From contig NZ_BJYY01000022.1 in NCBI RefSeq assembly GCF_007991755.1, positions 82,943 to 146,942 of the forward strand: DNA of 64,000 nt, given 5' to 3'. This DNA is from Cellulomonas aerilata. GTDB lineage: Bacteria > Actinomycetota > Actinomycetes > Actinomycetales > Cellulomonadaceae. Under the pieces are notes generated by a model that saw nothing but the letters and a program-made list of their open reading frames with translations, did no database searches and was not told where the DNA came from. This document shows positions 17,000 through 25,066 of this stretch, in pieces. Position numbers and translations under genes: made by a program. How positions within the stretch are numbered: position 1 is the stretch's first letter; every line of letters starts with the position of its first letter.

Positions 17000-17062
17000 C
17001 GCCGAGTGCGACGTCGTGGACCCCTCCGCGCAGCGGAAGGGGCCACGACGTCGCACTCGGCG
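17000..17062. repeat. inverted repeat pair with CCGAGTGCGACGT core; possible leuCD terminator
   Basis: Two 20-base arms, perfect inverted copies of CGCCGAGTGCGACGTCGTGG, flank an inner CCCCT/AGGGG stem. This gives a hairpin of about 25 base pairs between leuD and murA. The core is the same element as at 13732-13886, so this is a mobile or spreading repeat that may also terminate transcription. Confidence 0.8.
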
Positions 17063-17144
17063 GGGTGGTGGCCTGTGAAGATCTCGGGGTGTGACGCGGC
17101 ACGCGCGGCGCGTGGCTAGGTGGCAGGGGCAGGCGTAGGCGACC

Positions 17145-18470
17145 ATGGGTTCCATGACTGACCTGCTCTACGTGAACGGCGGCAACCCCCTCGGTGGAGA
17201 GATCACCGTGCGTGGGGCGAAGAACTTCGTCTCCAAGGCGATGGTGGCCTCCCTGCTGGGCGAGACGCCGAGCGTGCTGCGCAACGTCCCGCAGATCCGC
17301 GACGTCGCGGTGGTCACCGGGCTGCTCGAGCTGCACGGCGTCGACGTCGCGGTCGACGACGGCGCCGGGACCCTGCACCTGGACCCCAGCGAGGTCGAGT
17401 CCGCGCACGTCGCCGACATCGACGCGCACGCCGGCTCCAGCCGCATCCCGATCCTGTTCTGCGGGCCGCTGCTGCACCGACTGGGTGAGGCGTTCATCCC
17501 CGACCTCGGTGGCTGCCGCATCGGGGACCGCCCGATCAACTACCACCTCGACATCCTTCGCCAGTTCGGCGCCGTGGTGGACAAGCGCGAGCAGGGCATC
17601 CACATCCGCGCCCCGCACGGTCTGCACGGCACCAAGATCGCGCTGCCGTACCCGAGCGTCGGCGCCACGGAGCAGCTGCTGCTGACCGCGGTGCGCGCCG
17701 AGGGCCTGACCGAGCTCGCGAACGCGGCGATCGAGCCCGAGATCATGGACCTCATCAACGTCCTGCAGAAGATGGGCGCGATCATCTCGGTCGACACCGA
17801 CCGGGTGATCCGGATCGAGGGCGTCCCGCGCCTGCGCGGCTACCACCACACCGCGCTCTCGGATCGCATCGAGGCCGCGTCCTGGGCGTCGGCCGCGCTG
17901 GCCACCCGCGGCGACATCTACGTCCGCGGCGCGACGCAGCCGGAGATGACGACGTTCCTCAACACCTTCCGCAAGGTCGGCGGGGAGTTCGAGGTGGACG
18001 ACGACGGCATCCGCTTCCTGCACCCCGGCGGCGACCTGAAGTCCATCGTGCTCGAGACGGACGTCCACCCCGGGTTCATGACGGACTGGCAGCAGCCGCT
18101 GGTCGTCGCGCTGACCCAGGCCACGGGCCTGTCCATCGTGCACGAGACGGTCTACGAGAACCGCTTCGGGTTCACCGACGCGCTGGTGGGCATGGGCGCG
18201 AACATCCAGGTCTACAAGGAGTGCCTGGGTGGGCGCCCGTGCCGGTTCGGCCAGCGCAACTTCCTGCACTCCGCCGTCATCTCCGGCCCGACGCCGCTCG
18301 AGGCCGCGGAGATCGAGGTCCCCGACCTGCGGGGCGGGTTCAGCCACCTCATCGCCGCGCTGACGGCCAAGGGCACCTCGACGGTCCGTGGCATCGGGCT
18401 CATCGACCGCGGCTACGAGCACTTCACCGACAAGCTCACCGCGCTGGGCGCGGAGTTCAGCCGGGACTGA
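17145..18470 (+). CDS. murA: UDP-N-acetylglucosamine 1-carboxyvinyltransferase
   Basis: Transfers enolpyruvate from PEP to UDP-GlcNAc, the first committed peptidoglycan step. The 441-residue sequence has the EPT-synthase fold repeats, the KN pair in GAKNFVSKAMVASLL, and catalytic Cys124 in LGGCRIGDRPINYH. That cysteine is the residue alkylated by fosfomycin; mycobacterial MurA has Asp instead. A second in-frame ATG (17154, MTDLLYV) is an alternative start; neither has a convincing ribosome-binding site. The sequence ends LTALGAEFSRD before a hairpin. Confidence 0.94.
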   Translation: MGSMTDLLYVNGGNPLGGEITVRGAKNFVSKAMVASLLGETPSVLRNVPQIRDVAVVTGLLELHGVDVAVDDGAGTLHLDPSEVESAHVADIDAHAGSSRIPILFCGPLLHRLGEAFIPDLGGCRIGDRPINYHLDILRQFGAVVDKREQGIHIRAPHGLHGTKIALPYPSVGATEQLLLTAVRAEGLTELANAAIEPEIMDLINVLQKMGAIISVDTDRVIRIEGVPRLRGYHHTALSDRIEAASWASAALATRGDIYVRGATQPEMTTFLNTFRKVGGEFEVDDDGIRFLHPGGDLKSIVLETDVHPGFMTDWQQPLVVALTQATGLSIVHETVYENRFGFTDALVGMGANIQVYKECLGGRPCRFGQRNFLHSAVISGPTPLEAAEIEVPDLRGGFSHLIAALTAKGTSTVRGIGLIDRGYEHFTDKLTALGAEFSRD

Positions 18471-18490
18471 GGACGTCCGCGGCGTCCGGC

Positions 18491-18519
18491 GCGCGCAGGC
18501 TGCCCGACCGCCTGCGCGC
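18491..18519 (+). terminator. hairpin after murA
   Basis: GCGCGCAGGC and GCCTGCGCGC form a perfect ten-base-pair stem around a nine-base loop, just past the murA stop. No T tract follows. Confidence 0.6.
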
Positions 18520-18532
18520 CGGGCGCGCCCGG

Positions 18533-18538
18533 TAGCAT
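18533..18538 (+). promoter_or_regulatory. -10 element TAGCAT, leaderless promoter of plsC
   Basis: TAGCAT is followed by eight bases and GTG 18547. With the murA hairpin immediately upstream, this suggests plsC-gpsA starts its own transcript. Confidence 0.5.
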
Positions 18539-18546
18539 CGTCGCTC

Positions 18547-19320
18547 GTGCCTGCCCCCCGACGCTCCTCTCGCGCGTACCGCACCGTCGCCCGTGTGATC
18601 CGACCGCTGCTGTTCGCGATGACCCGGCCGGACTGGCACGGCGCCGAGCACCTGCCCACCGACCGCGGGTTCCTCGCCGCGGCCAACCACATGACCAACG
18701 TCGACCCGCTGACGTTCGCGCACTACCTGTACGACAACGGCGTCGCCCCCCGCATCCTGGCCAAGTCGTCGCTGTTCGGCGTCCCCGTGCTCGGCCCGGT
18801 GCTGCGCGCCACCGGCCAGATCCCGGTCTTCCGCAACACCGCGCAGGCCGGCGACTCGCTCAAGGCCGCGGTCGAGGCGATCGACGCCGGCGAGTGCGTG
18901 GCCGTCTTCCCCGAGGGGACCCTCACCCGCGACCCCGACCTGTGGCCGATGGTCGGCAAGACCGGCGTGGCCCGGCTCGCGCTGACCACCCGGGCCCCGG
19001 TGATCCCGATCGCGCAGTGGGGCCCCCAGGACCTGCTCGGTCAGTACGCGAAGGTGCTCAAGCCGTTCCCCCGCAAGCGGGTCACCGTCGTCGCCGGCCC
19101 ACCGGTCGACCTGGACGACCTCTACGGCCGCCCGCTGGACGCCGCGACCCTGCGCGAGGCGACCGAGCGCGTCATGGCCGCGATCACCGTGCTGCTGGAG
19201 GGCATCCGGGGCGGGCACGCGCCGGAGGTCCGCTTCGACGCCCGACGCCGCCCGTCCGGCACCGCGGGCACGGAGTCACCCGGCACCGATCTGCCCGCCG
19301 TCGGGGAGGAGCCCGCGTGA
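18547..19320 (+). CDS. plsC: 1-acyl-sn-glycerol-3-phosphate acyltransferase
   Basis: A 257-residue PlsC-family enzyme that acylates lysophosphatidate at the membrane. The catalytic NHMTNVDP (HX4D) is near residue 38, ILAKSSLF follows, PVFRN is the third block, and VFPEGTLTRD is the glycerol-phosphate-binding block. GTG 18547 follows a leaderless -10; the frame upstream is noise. Its stop overlaps the gpsA start (GTGA), coupling two steps of phospholipid synthesis. Confidence 0.93.
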   Translation: MPAPRRSSRAYRTVARVIRPLLFAMTRPDWHGAEHLPTDRGFLAAANHMTNVDPLTFAHYLYDNGVAPRILAKSSLFGVPVLGPVLRATGQIPVFRNTAQAGDSLKAAVEAIDAGECVAVFPEGTLTRDPDLWPMVGKTGVARLALTTRAPVIPIAQWGPQDLLGQYAKVLKPFPRKRVTVVAGPPVDLDDLYGRPLDAATLREATERVMAAITVLLEGIRGGHAPEVRFDARRRPSGTAGTESPGTDLPAVGEEPA

Positions 19321-20324
19321 CGGGGCTGCGCGCCGCCGTCCTGGGGACCGGGTCGTGGGGGACCACCTTCGCCGCCGTGCTGGCCGACGCCGGCTGCGAC
19401 GTCGCCCTGTGGGGGCGCCGGGACGACGTCTGCCACGACATCACGGTCGAGCACCGCAACGAGGAGTACCTGCCGGGCATCGAGCTGCCCGCGGGGCTGC
19501 GGGCGTCCACCGACGCGGAGGAGGTCCTCGACGCCGCGGACCTGGTCGTCGTGGCGATCCCCTCGCAGAGCGCGCGGGCGACCCTCGAGCCGCTGGCCGA
19601 CCACGTCCCGGCCGGGGCGATCGCCGTCTCGCTGATGAAGGGCGTCGAGCTGACGTCCGACCGGCGGATGAGCCAGGTCGTCGCCGAGGCGCTCGGCGTG
19701 GCGTACGACCGGGTCGCCGTGGTCTCCGGGCCGAACCTGGCCCGGGAGATCGCCGAGCGGCAGCCGACCGCCACCGTGGTCGCCGCCGTGGAGGAGGGAA
19801 CCGCCCAGCTGGTCGCGGGGGCGTGCGCGACCGGGTACTTCCGGCCGTACACGAACACCGACGTCGTCGGCGTGGAGCTGTGCGGCGCCGCGAAGAACGT
19901 CATCGCGCTCGCGGTCGGCATCGCCCAGGGGCGCGGCCTCGGCTACAACACCATGGCCACCGTCATCACCCGCGGACTGGTGGAGATCACCCGGCTCGGG
20001 CTCGCCCTGGGCGCCGACGCCGAGACGTTCCCCGGCCTGGCCGGCATGGGCGACCTCATGGCGACCTGCGCGTCCCCCTTGTCGCGCAACCACACGCTCG
20101 GGTCCCACCTCGGTCAGGGACTGACGCTGGAGCAGGCGATCGCGGTCACCGGCGGCACCGCCGAGGGCGTGAAGTCGTCGAGGTCCATCCTCGAGCTCGC
20201 CACGTCGGTCGGGGTCGAGATGCCGATCGCCGAGGCGGTGGTCGCCGTCCTGCACGAGGGACTGCCGGTCGACGAGCTCGCGCCGCGCCTGCTCGGCCGT
20301 CCGCACCGGGCGGAGGGGCTCTAG
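19317..20324 (+). CDS. gpsA: glycerol-3-phosphate dehydrogenase [NAD(P)+]
   Basis: Reduces dihydroxyacetone phosphate to sn-glycerol-3-phosphate for phospholipid synthesis. The N-terminal Rossmann motif is VLGTGSWGTTFA. The GpsA signature VVSGPNLAREIAERQPTA is followed by catalytic-domain blocks ELCGAAKNVIALAVGIAQG, with the active-site lysine, and GLAGMGDLMATC. The 335-residue length is standard. Translational coupling to plsC and nearby ddl and thiL match other Micrococcales. Confidence 0.96.
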   Translation: MTGLRAAVLGTGSWGTTFAAVLADAGCDVALWGRRDDVCHDITVEHRNEEYLPGIELPAGLRASTDAEEVLDAADLVVVAIPSQSARATLEPLADHVPAGAIAVSLMKGVELTSDRRMSQVVAEALGVAYDRVAVVSGPNLAREIAERQPTATVVAAVEEGTAQLVAGACATGYFRPYTNTDVVGVELCGAAKNVIALAVGIAQGRGLGYNTMATVITRGLVEITRLGLALGADAETFPGLAGMGDLMATCASPLSRNHTLGSHLGQGLTLEQAIAVTGGTAEGVKSSRSILELATSVGVEMPIAEAVVAVLHEGLPVDELAPRLLGRPHRAEGL

Positions 20325-20352
20325 GCCGCATCGGCCGGCCGGCGCGGGACGG

Positions 20353-20925
20353 TCAGGGCAGGCGGGACGGGCGGCGCCACTCGGCCACGCCGGCGCGGTC
20401 CGGGTCGAGGGGCACCGGGCTCAGCAGGACGGCCGGCCCACGGCGCAGGACGCCGTCGGACAGGGGCCGACACCTCAGCCCGCCCCGCCCGCGCATCGCC
20501 GCGTGCGCGCCGGGGGCCAGCACGCGGTCCATCCACGCGCACGGGTTCGCCGGCCGCCCGGCCCGGAACCGCACCGACGTCTCGCCGGTCCGCAGCTCGA
20601 ACTCCTCGCCGAGCAGGGGCGCCAGGTGCGCGCCGCGCAGGACGACGTTGCGCCGGGTCAGCAGCGGGTCGAACGGTCCGGCGCCCAGCTCGGCGGCGAT
20701 CGCCTCCAGGCCCTCCACCGCGAACAGCGTGACCGCGGCGTCCATGTGCGCCGCCTTGCCGAAGAACCGGTCCCCGACGATGCCCTTGCCGGCGACGACC
20801 TGCGCGAGGTCCGCGTCGGTGGTCGGGACGTCCGCCGCGCCGTCCCGGGCCCGGCCGAAGTAGGCGTGCGCGGGGGAGACCAGGAGGTGCAGCACCTCGA
20901 CGTCGTACCGGTGCATCGAGGGCAT
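20353..20925 (-). CDS. MOSC-domain protein
   Basis: A 190-residue stand-alone MOSC protein, the fold at the C-terminus of molybdenum-cofactor sulfurases and in YiiM/MARC-type enzymes. GKGIVGDRFFGKAAH, TRRNVVLRG and the cysteine in NPCAWMDRVL match the family core, in which the cysteine binds or transfers sulfur to the molybdenum cofactor. The substrate and partner are unknown. It is the second gene of a minus-strand pair with the VOC protein, 31 bases apart. Confidence 0.85.
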   Translation of the reverse strand: MPSMHRYDVEVLHLLVSPAHAYFGRARDGAADVPTTDADLAQVVAGKGIVGDRFFGKAAHMDAAVTLFAVEGLEAIAAELGAGPFDPLLTRRNVVLRGAHLAPLLGEEFELRTGETSVRFRAGRPANPCAWMDRVLAPGAHAAMRGRGGLRCRPLSDGVLRRGPAVLLSPVPLDPDRAGVAEWRRPSRLP

Positions 20926-20956
20926 GGGCGGGAGTCTCCCACCCGGGGAGCGGCGG

Positions 20957-21349
20957 CTAGCTCTCCGCGTCCCGTGCGGGGGCCCAGGACGGGAGCTGCT
21001 GCAGCGCCCAGGTGTTGCCGTCGGGGTCGGCGAAGTGCACGAACCGGCCCCACGGCTGCTCGTCCACCTCGCTCACCTCGACCCCCCGGCCGAGCATCTC
21101 TGCGCGGGCGGCGTCGGCGTCGTCGACCACGGCCTGCAGTCCCCGCTGCGACCCCGGCGCCATGGCGCCGGAGAAGGAGTCCAGCATGATCGAGCACGCC
21201 GAGCCGGGCGGGGTCACCTGGATGAACCGCACCGTCTCGTCCACCCGGACGTCGTGGTCCAGGACGAACCCGGCCCGGTCGACGTAGAAGGCGATCGCCC
21301 GGTCGGCGTCCGACACGGGCACCATGACCAGCTCCAGACGCACGTCCAT
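20957..21349 (-). CDS. VOC-superfamily (glyoxalase/bleomycin resistance-like) protein
   Basis: A 130-residue single-domain vicinal-oxygen-chelate protein with paired beta-alpha-beta-beta-beta modules. It starts VRLELVMVPVSDADRAIAFYVDRAGF and ends WGRFVHFADPDGNTWALQQ, the typical metal-site strand. Members isomerise, cleave or sequester small molecules; the activity here cannot be deduced. GGGAG precedes ATG 21349, and TAGCGT at 21380-21385 (minus strand) is a likely -10. Confidence 0.88.
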   Translation of the reverse strand: MDVRLELVMVPVSDADRAIAFYVDRAGFVLDHDVRVDETVRFIQVTPPGSACSIMLDSFSGAMAPGSQRGLQAVVDDADAARAEMLGRGVEVSEVDEQPWGRFVHFADPDGNTWALQQLPSWAPARDAES

Positions 21350-21508
21350 CGAGGGCTCCCGTCGGTGTCGAGGCCGCCCACGCTAGCCCCGGCCGCCTCC
21401 GCGCAGGAAGGGCGTCGCGCCGCCGTGCCGGGCGCCGAGCAGGCCAGGTGCGCCAGCCCGGTGGGACGCTGGCGACCCGAGGTCATGCGATCCACCGGAG
21501 GTCCGCCC

Positions 21509-22375
21509 ATGAGGTCCGTCGTCGTCACCGGGGCGTCCACCGGCATCGGCCGCGAGCTGGTCGCGGGGCTCGTCCGGTCGCGCGCCCGTGTGTGGGCGAC
21601 CGTGCGCCGGACTGAGGACGCCGAGAGCCTGCGGGCCGAGCACGGTGACGCCGTCGAGCCGGTGCTCATGGACGTCACCGACGAGGCGTCGGTGCGGGCG
21701 GCCGGGGAACGTGTGGGCGCAGCCGGTCCGCTCGACGCCCTGGTCAACAACGCGGGTGTGGCGCTGCCTGGGCCGCTGGAGCACCTCCCGCTGGACGTGC
21801 TGCGCCGCCAGCTGGAGGTCAACCTCGTCGGTCAGCTCGCCGTGACCCAGGCGATGCTGCCCGCCCTGCGGGCCGGCCGTGAGCGAGGACGGGACGTGCG
21901 GATCGTCATGATCGGCTCGATCGGCGGCCGGATCGCCGGGCCCATGCTCGGGCCGTACCACGCCGCCAAGTTCGGGCTGGTCGGGCTCACCGGGTCCCTG
22001 CGCGCGGAGCTCGCGCCGTGGGGGATCCGCGTCCTGCTCGTCGAGCCGGGGGTCATCGCGACGCCGATCTGGGGGCGGGGCGCCGCGGACGGTCGCGCCA
22101 TGGCCGCCGGGATGTCGCCGCAGGCGCAGGCGCACTACGGGGCGCGGATGGACGCCGCCGTCGCCGGCGCGGCACGCAGCGCGGCGACCGGGCTGCCTGC
22201 CGACCGAGCCGCCGCGGCCGTCCTGCGCGCCCTGACCGAGCGTCACCCGCGGCCGCGGCGCGTCGTGGGGCGCGACGCCCTCGTGGTCGCCGCCGTGGTG
22301 CGGCTCCTGCCGGACCGGGCGGTCTACCGCCTGGCCGCGCACCAGGCGGGCCGGCGGCGTCCGGCTCCGTCGTGA
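21509..22375 (+). CDS. short-chain dehydrogenase/reductase
   Basis: A 288-residue classical SDR. The dinucleotide motif TGASTGIG is near residues 7-14, NNAG follows at about 75, and the active-site pair is in YHAAKFGLVGL with a preceding Ser (MIGSIGG). ATG 21509 lies seven bases after GGAGGT. It resembles 3-oxoacyl reductase and retinol-type SDRs. Substrate not predictable; no co-directional partner is within 100 bases. Confidence 0.9.
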   Translation: MRSVVVTGASTGIGRELVAGLVRSRARVWATVRRTEDAESLRAEHGDAVEPVLMDVTDEASVRAAGERVGAAGPLDALVNNAGVALPGPLEHLPLDVLRRQLEVNLVGQLAVTQAMLPALRAGRERGRDVRIVMIGSIGGRIAGPMLGPYHAAKFGLVGLTGSLRAELAPWGIRVLLVEPGVIATPIWGRGAADGRAMAAGMSPQAQAHYGARMDAAVAGAARSAATGLPADRAAAAVLRALTERHPRPRRVVGRDALVVAAVVRLLPDRAVYRLAAHQAGRRRPAPS

Positions 22376-22394
22376 GGGAGCGGACGTCGTCGCC

Positions 22395-22453
22395 GGACCT
22401 CGTCGGGACCTGCGGCCGGCGAGTCGGACCTCGTCGACGTGCGGCCGGCGAGG
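22395..22453. repeat. imperfect 31-base direct repeat
   Basis: Two copies begin GGACCTCGTCG and end GCGGCCGGCGAG, separated by no spacer, between the SDR and MDMPI-like genes. Function unknown. Confidence 0.6.
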
Positions 22454-22490
22454 AGGGCCGCTGCCGGCGCCGCGGTGCTTGACTACGGCC

Positions 22491-23123
22491 GTGGACACGA
22501 CAGCGGCGGCGTCGCCGGCGTGGGAGGACTCCCGCCGGGCGTTCGCGGAGGCGGCGCAGTGGTTCGTCGGGACGGTCGCGCTGGTGGCCGACCGGTGGGG
22601 CGAGCCGGGCCTGGGGGAGTGGGACGTGCGGGCCCTCGTCGGGCACACCAGCCGCTCGCTGCTCACCGTCGAGTCGTACCTGGCCCGACCGGCGGAGCGC
22701 GTCGAGGTCGCCTCCGCGCCGCACTACTACCGCGCCACCCGGGCGATCTCGTCCGGGCCGGAGGTGGCGCAGCGAGGCCGTGACGCGGGCGTCGCGCTGG
22801 GTGAGGACCCCGCCGGCGCCGTGGCCGCGATCGCCGCCCGCGTCGTGCCGCTCGTCGACGGGTCCGACCCGGCTGCGCTGCTCACCACGGTCGCCGGCGG
22901 CATGCGCCTCGCCGACTACCTGCCCACGCGCACGTTCGAGCTCGTCGTCCACACCACCGACCTGGCCGCGGCGCTGTCCGTGCCCGCCGCGGTCCCGCCG
23001 GTCGCGGCGACGCAGGCGCTGCACCTCGTGGCCGCGCTGGCCGTGGAGGACGGCCACGCCGCGCCGCTGCTGCTCGCGGTGACCGGTCGCGCGCCCCTGC
23101 CGCCCGGGTTCTCGGTGCTCTGA
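22491..23123 (+). CDS. MDMPI/DinB-superfamily protein (mycothiol-dependent maleylpyruvate isomerase-like)
   Basis: The 210-residue four-helix protein contains GEWDVRALVGHTSRSLLTVESYL, with the first metal-binding His, and TFELVVHTTDLAAAL, with the last. These match the actinobacterial TIGR03083-type family related to mycothiol-dependent maleylpyruvate isomerase. Many members are uncharacterised and may use mycothiol. GTG 22491 is chosen; a TTG at 22479 is an alternative. No ribosome-binding site is evident. Confidence 0.8.
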   Translation: MDTTAAASPAWEDSRRAFAEAAQWFVGTVALVADRWGEPGLGEWDVRALVGHTSRSLLTVESYLARPAERVEVASAPHYYRATRAISSGPEVAQRGRDAGVALGEDPAGAVAAIAARVVPLVDGSDPAALLTTVAGGMRLADYLPTRTFELVVHTTDLAAALSVPAAVPPVAATQALHLVAALAVEDGHAAPLLLAVTGRAPLPPGFSVL

Positions 23124-23175
23124 GGGGCGGCGGTGGCGCCGGCGAGGGGCACGGCGCGGACGGCGCACGGAATCG

Positions 23176-23661
23176 TCAGCCGGCGTCGACGAGCGCCAGG
23201 TCCTGCGGCGCCCAGCTCTTGCGCCAGGCCGTCGACGCGGGGGTCAGGGCCGTCCCGCAGTGCGTGCAGCGGTCGGGGCTCTGCGTGGTGCGACCGCAGT
23301 CGCGGTGCACGATGCCCATCGTGAGGTCCGGGTCCCGGTGCGGTCGGTGCGCCTCACCCCAGAGCGCCAGCGCGTTGAGGATCGGCAGGGTCTGGGCGCC
23401 GGCGTCGGTGAGCACGTACTCCTCGCGGGTCCGGGCGCCGTCGCGGTAGGGCGACCGGCGGAGCAGCCCGTGGTCCACGAGCGCCCGCAGGCGCGAGGCG
23501 AGGACGTTGTCGGCGGCGCCGAGGGACGCGCGGAAGTCCTCGAACCGGCGCGCACCCGACAGCGCCTGCCGGAGCACCAGCAGCGCCCAGGGGTCGCCGA
23601 GGACGTCCAACGAGCGCGCGATCGGGCAGGGCTCTCCCGACCAGTCCGACCTGAGAGGCAC
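23176..23661 (-). CDS. HxlR-family transcriptional regulator
   Basis: The 161-residue protein begins with the HxlR signature CPIARSLDVLGDPWALLVLRQALSGARRFEDF, a winged helix with redox-capable Cys12, then LASRLRALVDHGLLRR. Beyond the usual domain it has a C-terminal extension with DRCTHCGTAL, a CxxC that could bind metal or form a disulfide. It is divergent from an MFS transporter. A perfect 17-base palindrome overlies both promoters, so autorepression and control of the transporter are likely (inference). Confidence 0.92.
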   Translation of the reverse strand: MPLRSDWSGEPCPIARSLDVLGDPWALLVLRQALSGARRFEDFRASLGAADNVLASRLRALVDHGLLRRSPYRDGARTREEYVLTDAGAQTLPILNALALWGEAHRPHRDPDLTMGIVHRDCGRTTQSPDRCTHCGTALTPASTAWRKSWAPQDLALVDAG

Positions 23662-23683
23662 GTCTTCTCCCTGCTCGCTCCAT

Positions 23684-23700
23684 GCTTGCTTGAAGCAAGC
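23684..23700. promoter_or_regulatory. perfect palindromic operator GCTTGCTT-G-AAGCAAGC
   Basis: Eight-base half-sites flank a single central base between the divergent HxlR and MFS genes. The palindrome overlaps the -10/+1 region of the HxlR promoter and the -35 of the MFS promoter. It is the probable HxlR-dimer binding site. Confidence 0.75.
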
Positions 23701-23715
23701 CTAGGTGGTTAGTGT
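23686..23715 (+). promoter_or_regulatory. MFS promoter TTGCTT-N18-TAGTGT
   Basis: TTGCTT (23686-23691) lies inside the palindrome and TAGTGT (23710-23715) follows after 18 bases, about 56 bases before the MFS start. Bound repressor would block the -35. Confidence 0.45.
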
Positions 23716-23728
23716 CCCGCGTCAAGCG
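23699..23728 (-). promoter_or_regulatory. HxlR promoter TTGACG-N16-TAGGCT
   Basis: On the minus strand TTGACG and TAGGCT are 16 bases apart and the -10 abuts the palindrome. The predicted leader to ATG 23661 is about 30 bases. Confidence 0.55.
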
Positions 23729-23770
23729 TCCGGCACGAGGCGGCACGCGCGGACCGGAGCCGGAGGACCG

Positions 23771-25066
23771 ATGAGCACCACCGCCACCCCACGACGCGTG
23801 GTCCGCCGCGGCGCCCTGCACCCCGCCGTGCTGGTCGCCGCGGTGACCTTCGTCGCGCTGGTCGGCGCGGCCGCGTTCCGCGCCGGGCCCAGCGTCCTGA
23901 TGGTGCCGCTGGAGGAGGAGTTCGGGTGGTCCCGCGGCGTCCTGTCGGCGGCGGTCGGGCTCAACCTCGTGCTGTTCGGGCTCACGGCGCCGTTCGCCGC
24001 GGCCCTCATGGAGCGCTTCGGGATCCGCCGGGTGGTCGCCTCCGCGCTCGTCCTCGTCGCGGCGGGCAGCGGCCTGACCGTGTTCGTGACGGCGTCGTGG
24101 CAGCTCGTGGCCCTGTGGGGCGTCCTGGTCGGCGTCGGCACGGGGTCGATGGCGCTGGTGCTGGCGGCGACGGTCGCGTCCCGGTGGTTCGTCCAGCGCC
24201 GCGGGCTGGTCATGGGTCTGCTGACGGCGGGCAGCACCATGGGCCAGCTCGTCTTCCTGCCGGTCGTCGCGCTCGTCGCCGAGGCGTGGGGCTGGCGGGC
24301 CGCGTCGCTCGTCATCGCGGGTGCCAGCCTCGCCGTCGTCCCGCTCGTCGTGCGCTACCTCCACGACCACCCCCGCGACCGCGGCGTCCAGCCGTACGGC
24401 GCCGCCGAGCCGCTCGACCTGCTGGACCCGGTGCCGGCCGGGCGCCCGGGCTCCGGCGCCGCCCGCCGTGCGGTCACCGCGCTGCGCTCGGCCGCACGAC
24501 GGCGCACCTTCTGGGCCCTGGCCGGCGGCTTCGCCATCTGCGGTGCCACGACGAACGGGCTGGTCGGCACCCACTTCATCCCGGCGGCGCACGACCACGG
24601 GATGGGCGAGACGACCGCCGCCGGTCTGCTGGCGGTCGTCGGCGTCTTCGACCTGGTCGGGACGCTGGGCTCGGGCTACCTCACCGACCGCGTCAACCCC
24701 CGCCTGCTGCTCGGGGTGTACTACGCGTTCCGCGGCGTCGGCCTGCTGCTCCTGCCGTCGCTGCTGTCCGACGCCGTGCACCCCAGCATGCTGGCGTTCG
24801 TCATCGTCTACGGGCTCGACTGGGTGGCCACCGTCCCGCCGACCGTGGCGCTGTGCCGGGAGTCGTTCGGGGACGACGCCACCATCGTCTTCGGCTGGGT
24901 CTTCGCCGCGCACCAGGTGGGTGCCGCCGTGGCCGCCGTCGCCGCGGGGGCGATCCGGGACCAGACCGGCACGTACACGATCGCGTGGCTCGGCGCCGCC
25001 GGGATGTGCGCCGTGGCGGCCCTCGTCTCGGTCCGGATCGGGGCCACCGCAGCGCGGACGGTCTAG
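23771..25066 (+). CDS. major facilitator superfamily transporter
   Basis: A 431-residue MFS protein with about twelve hydrophobic segments. FGWSRGVLSAAVGLNLVLFG is helix 1-2 sequence, then LMERFGIRRVV as the loop 2-3 motif, and a long central loop near residues 200-240. It resembles OFA/monocarboxylate-type MFS proteins (FRAGPSVLMVPLEEEFGWSR). ATG 23771 follows GGAGG. Substrate unknown; probably controlled by the divergent HxlR regulator. Its stop abuts the convergent AlkD-like gene with almost no gap. Confidence 0.92.
   Translation: MSTTATPRRVVRRGALHPAVLVAAVTFVALVGAAAFRAGPSVLMVPLEEEFGWSRGVLSAAVGLNLVLFGLTAPFAAALMERFGIRRVVASALVLVAAGSGLTVFVTASWQLVALWGVLVGVGTGSMALVLAATVASRWFVQRRGLVMGLLTAGSTMGQLVFLPVVALVAEAWGWRAASLVIAGASLAVVPLVVRYLHDHPRDRGVQPYGAAEPLDLLDPVPAGRPGSGAARRAVTALRSAARRRTFWALAGGFAICGATTNGLVGTHFIPAAHDHGMGETTAAGLLAVVGVFDLVGTLGSGYLTDRVNPRLLLGVYYAFRGVGLLLLPSLLSDAVHPSMLAFVIVYGLDWVATVPPTVALCRESFGDDATIVFGWVFAAHQVGAAVAAVAAGAIRDQTGTYTIAWLGAAGMCAVAALVSVRIGATAARTV

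Noticed and set aside
17145..18470. Fosfomycin-resistant MurA as in mycobacteria
   Set aside because: The active-site residue is Cys124, not Asp, so target-based resistance is not predicted.
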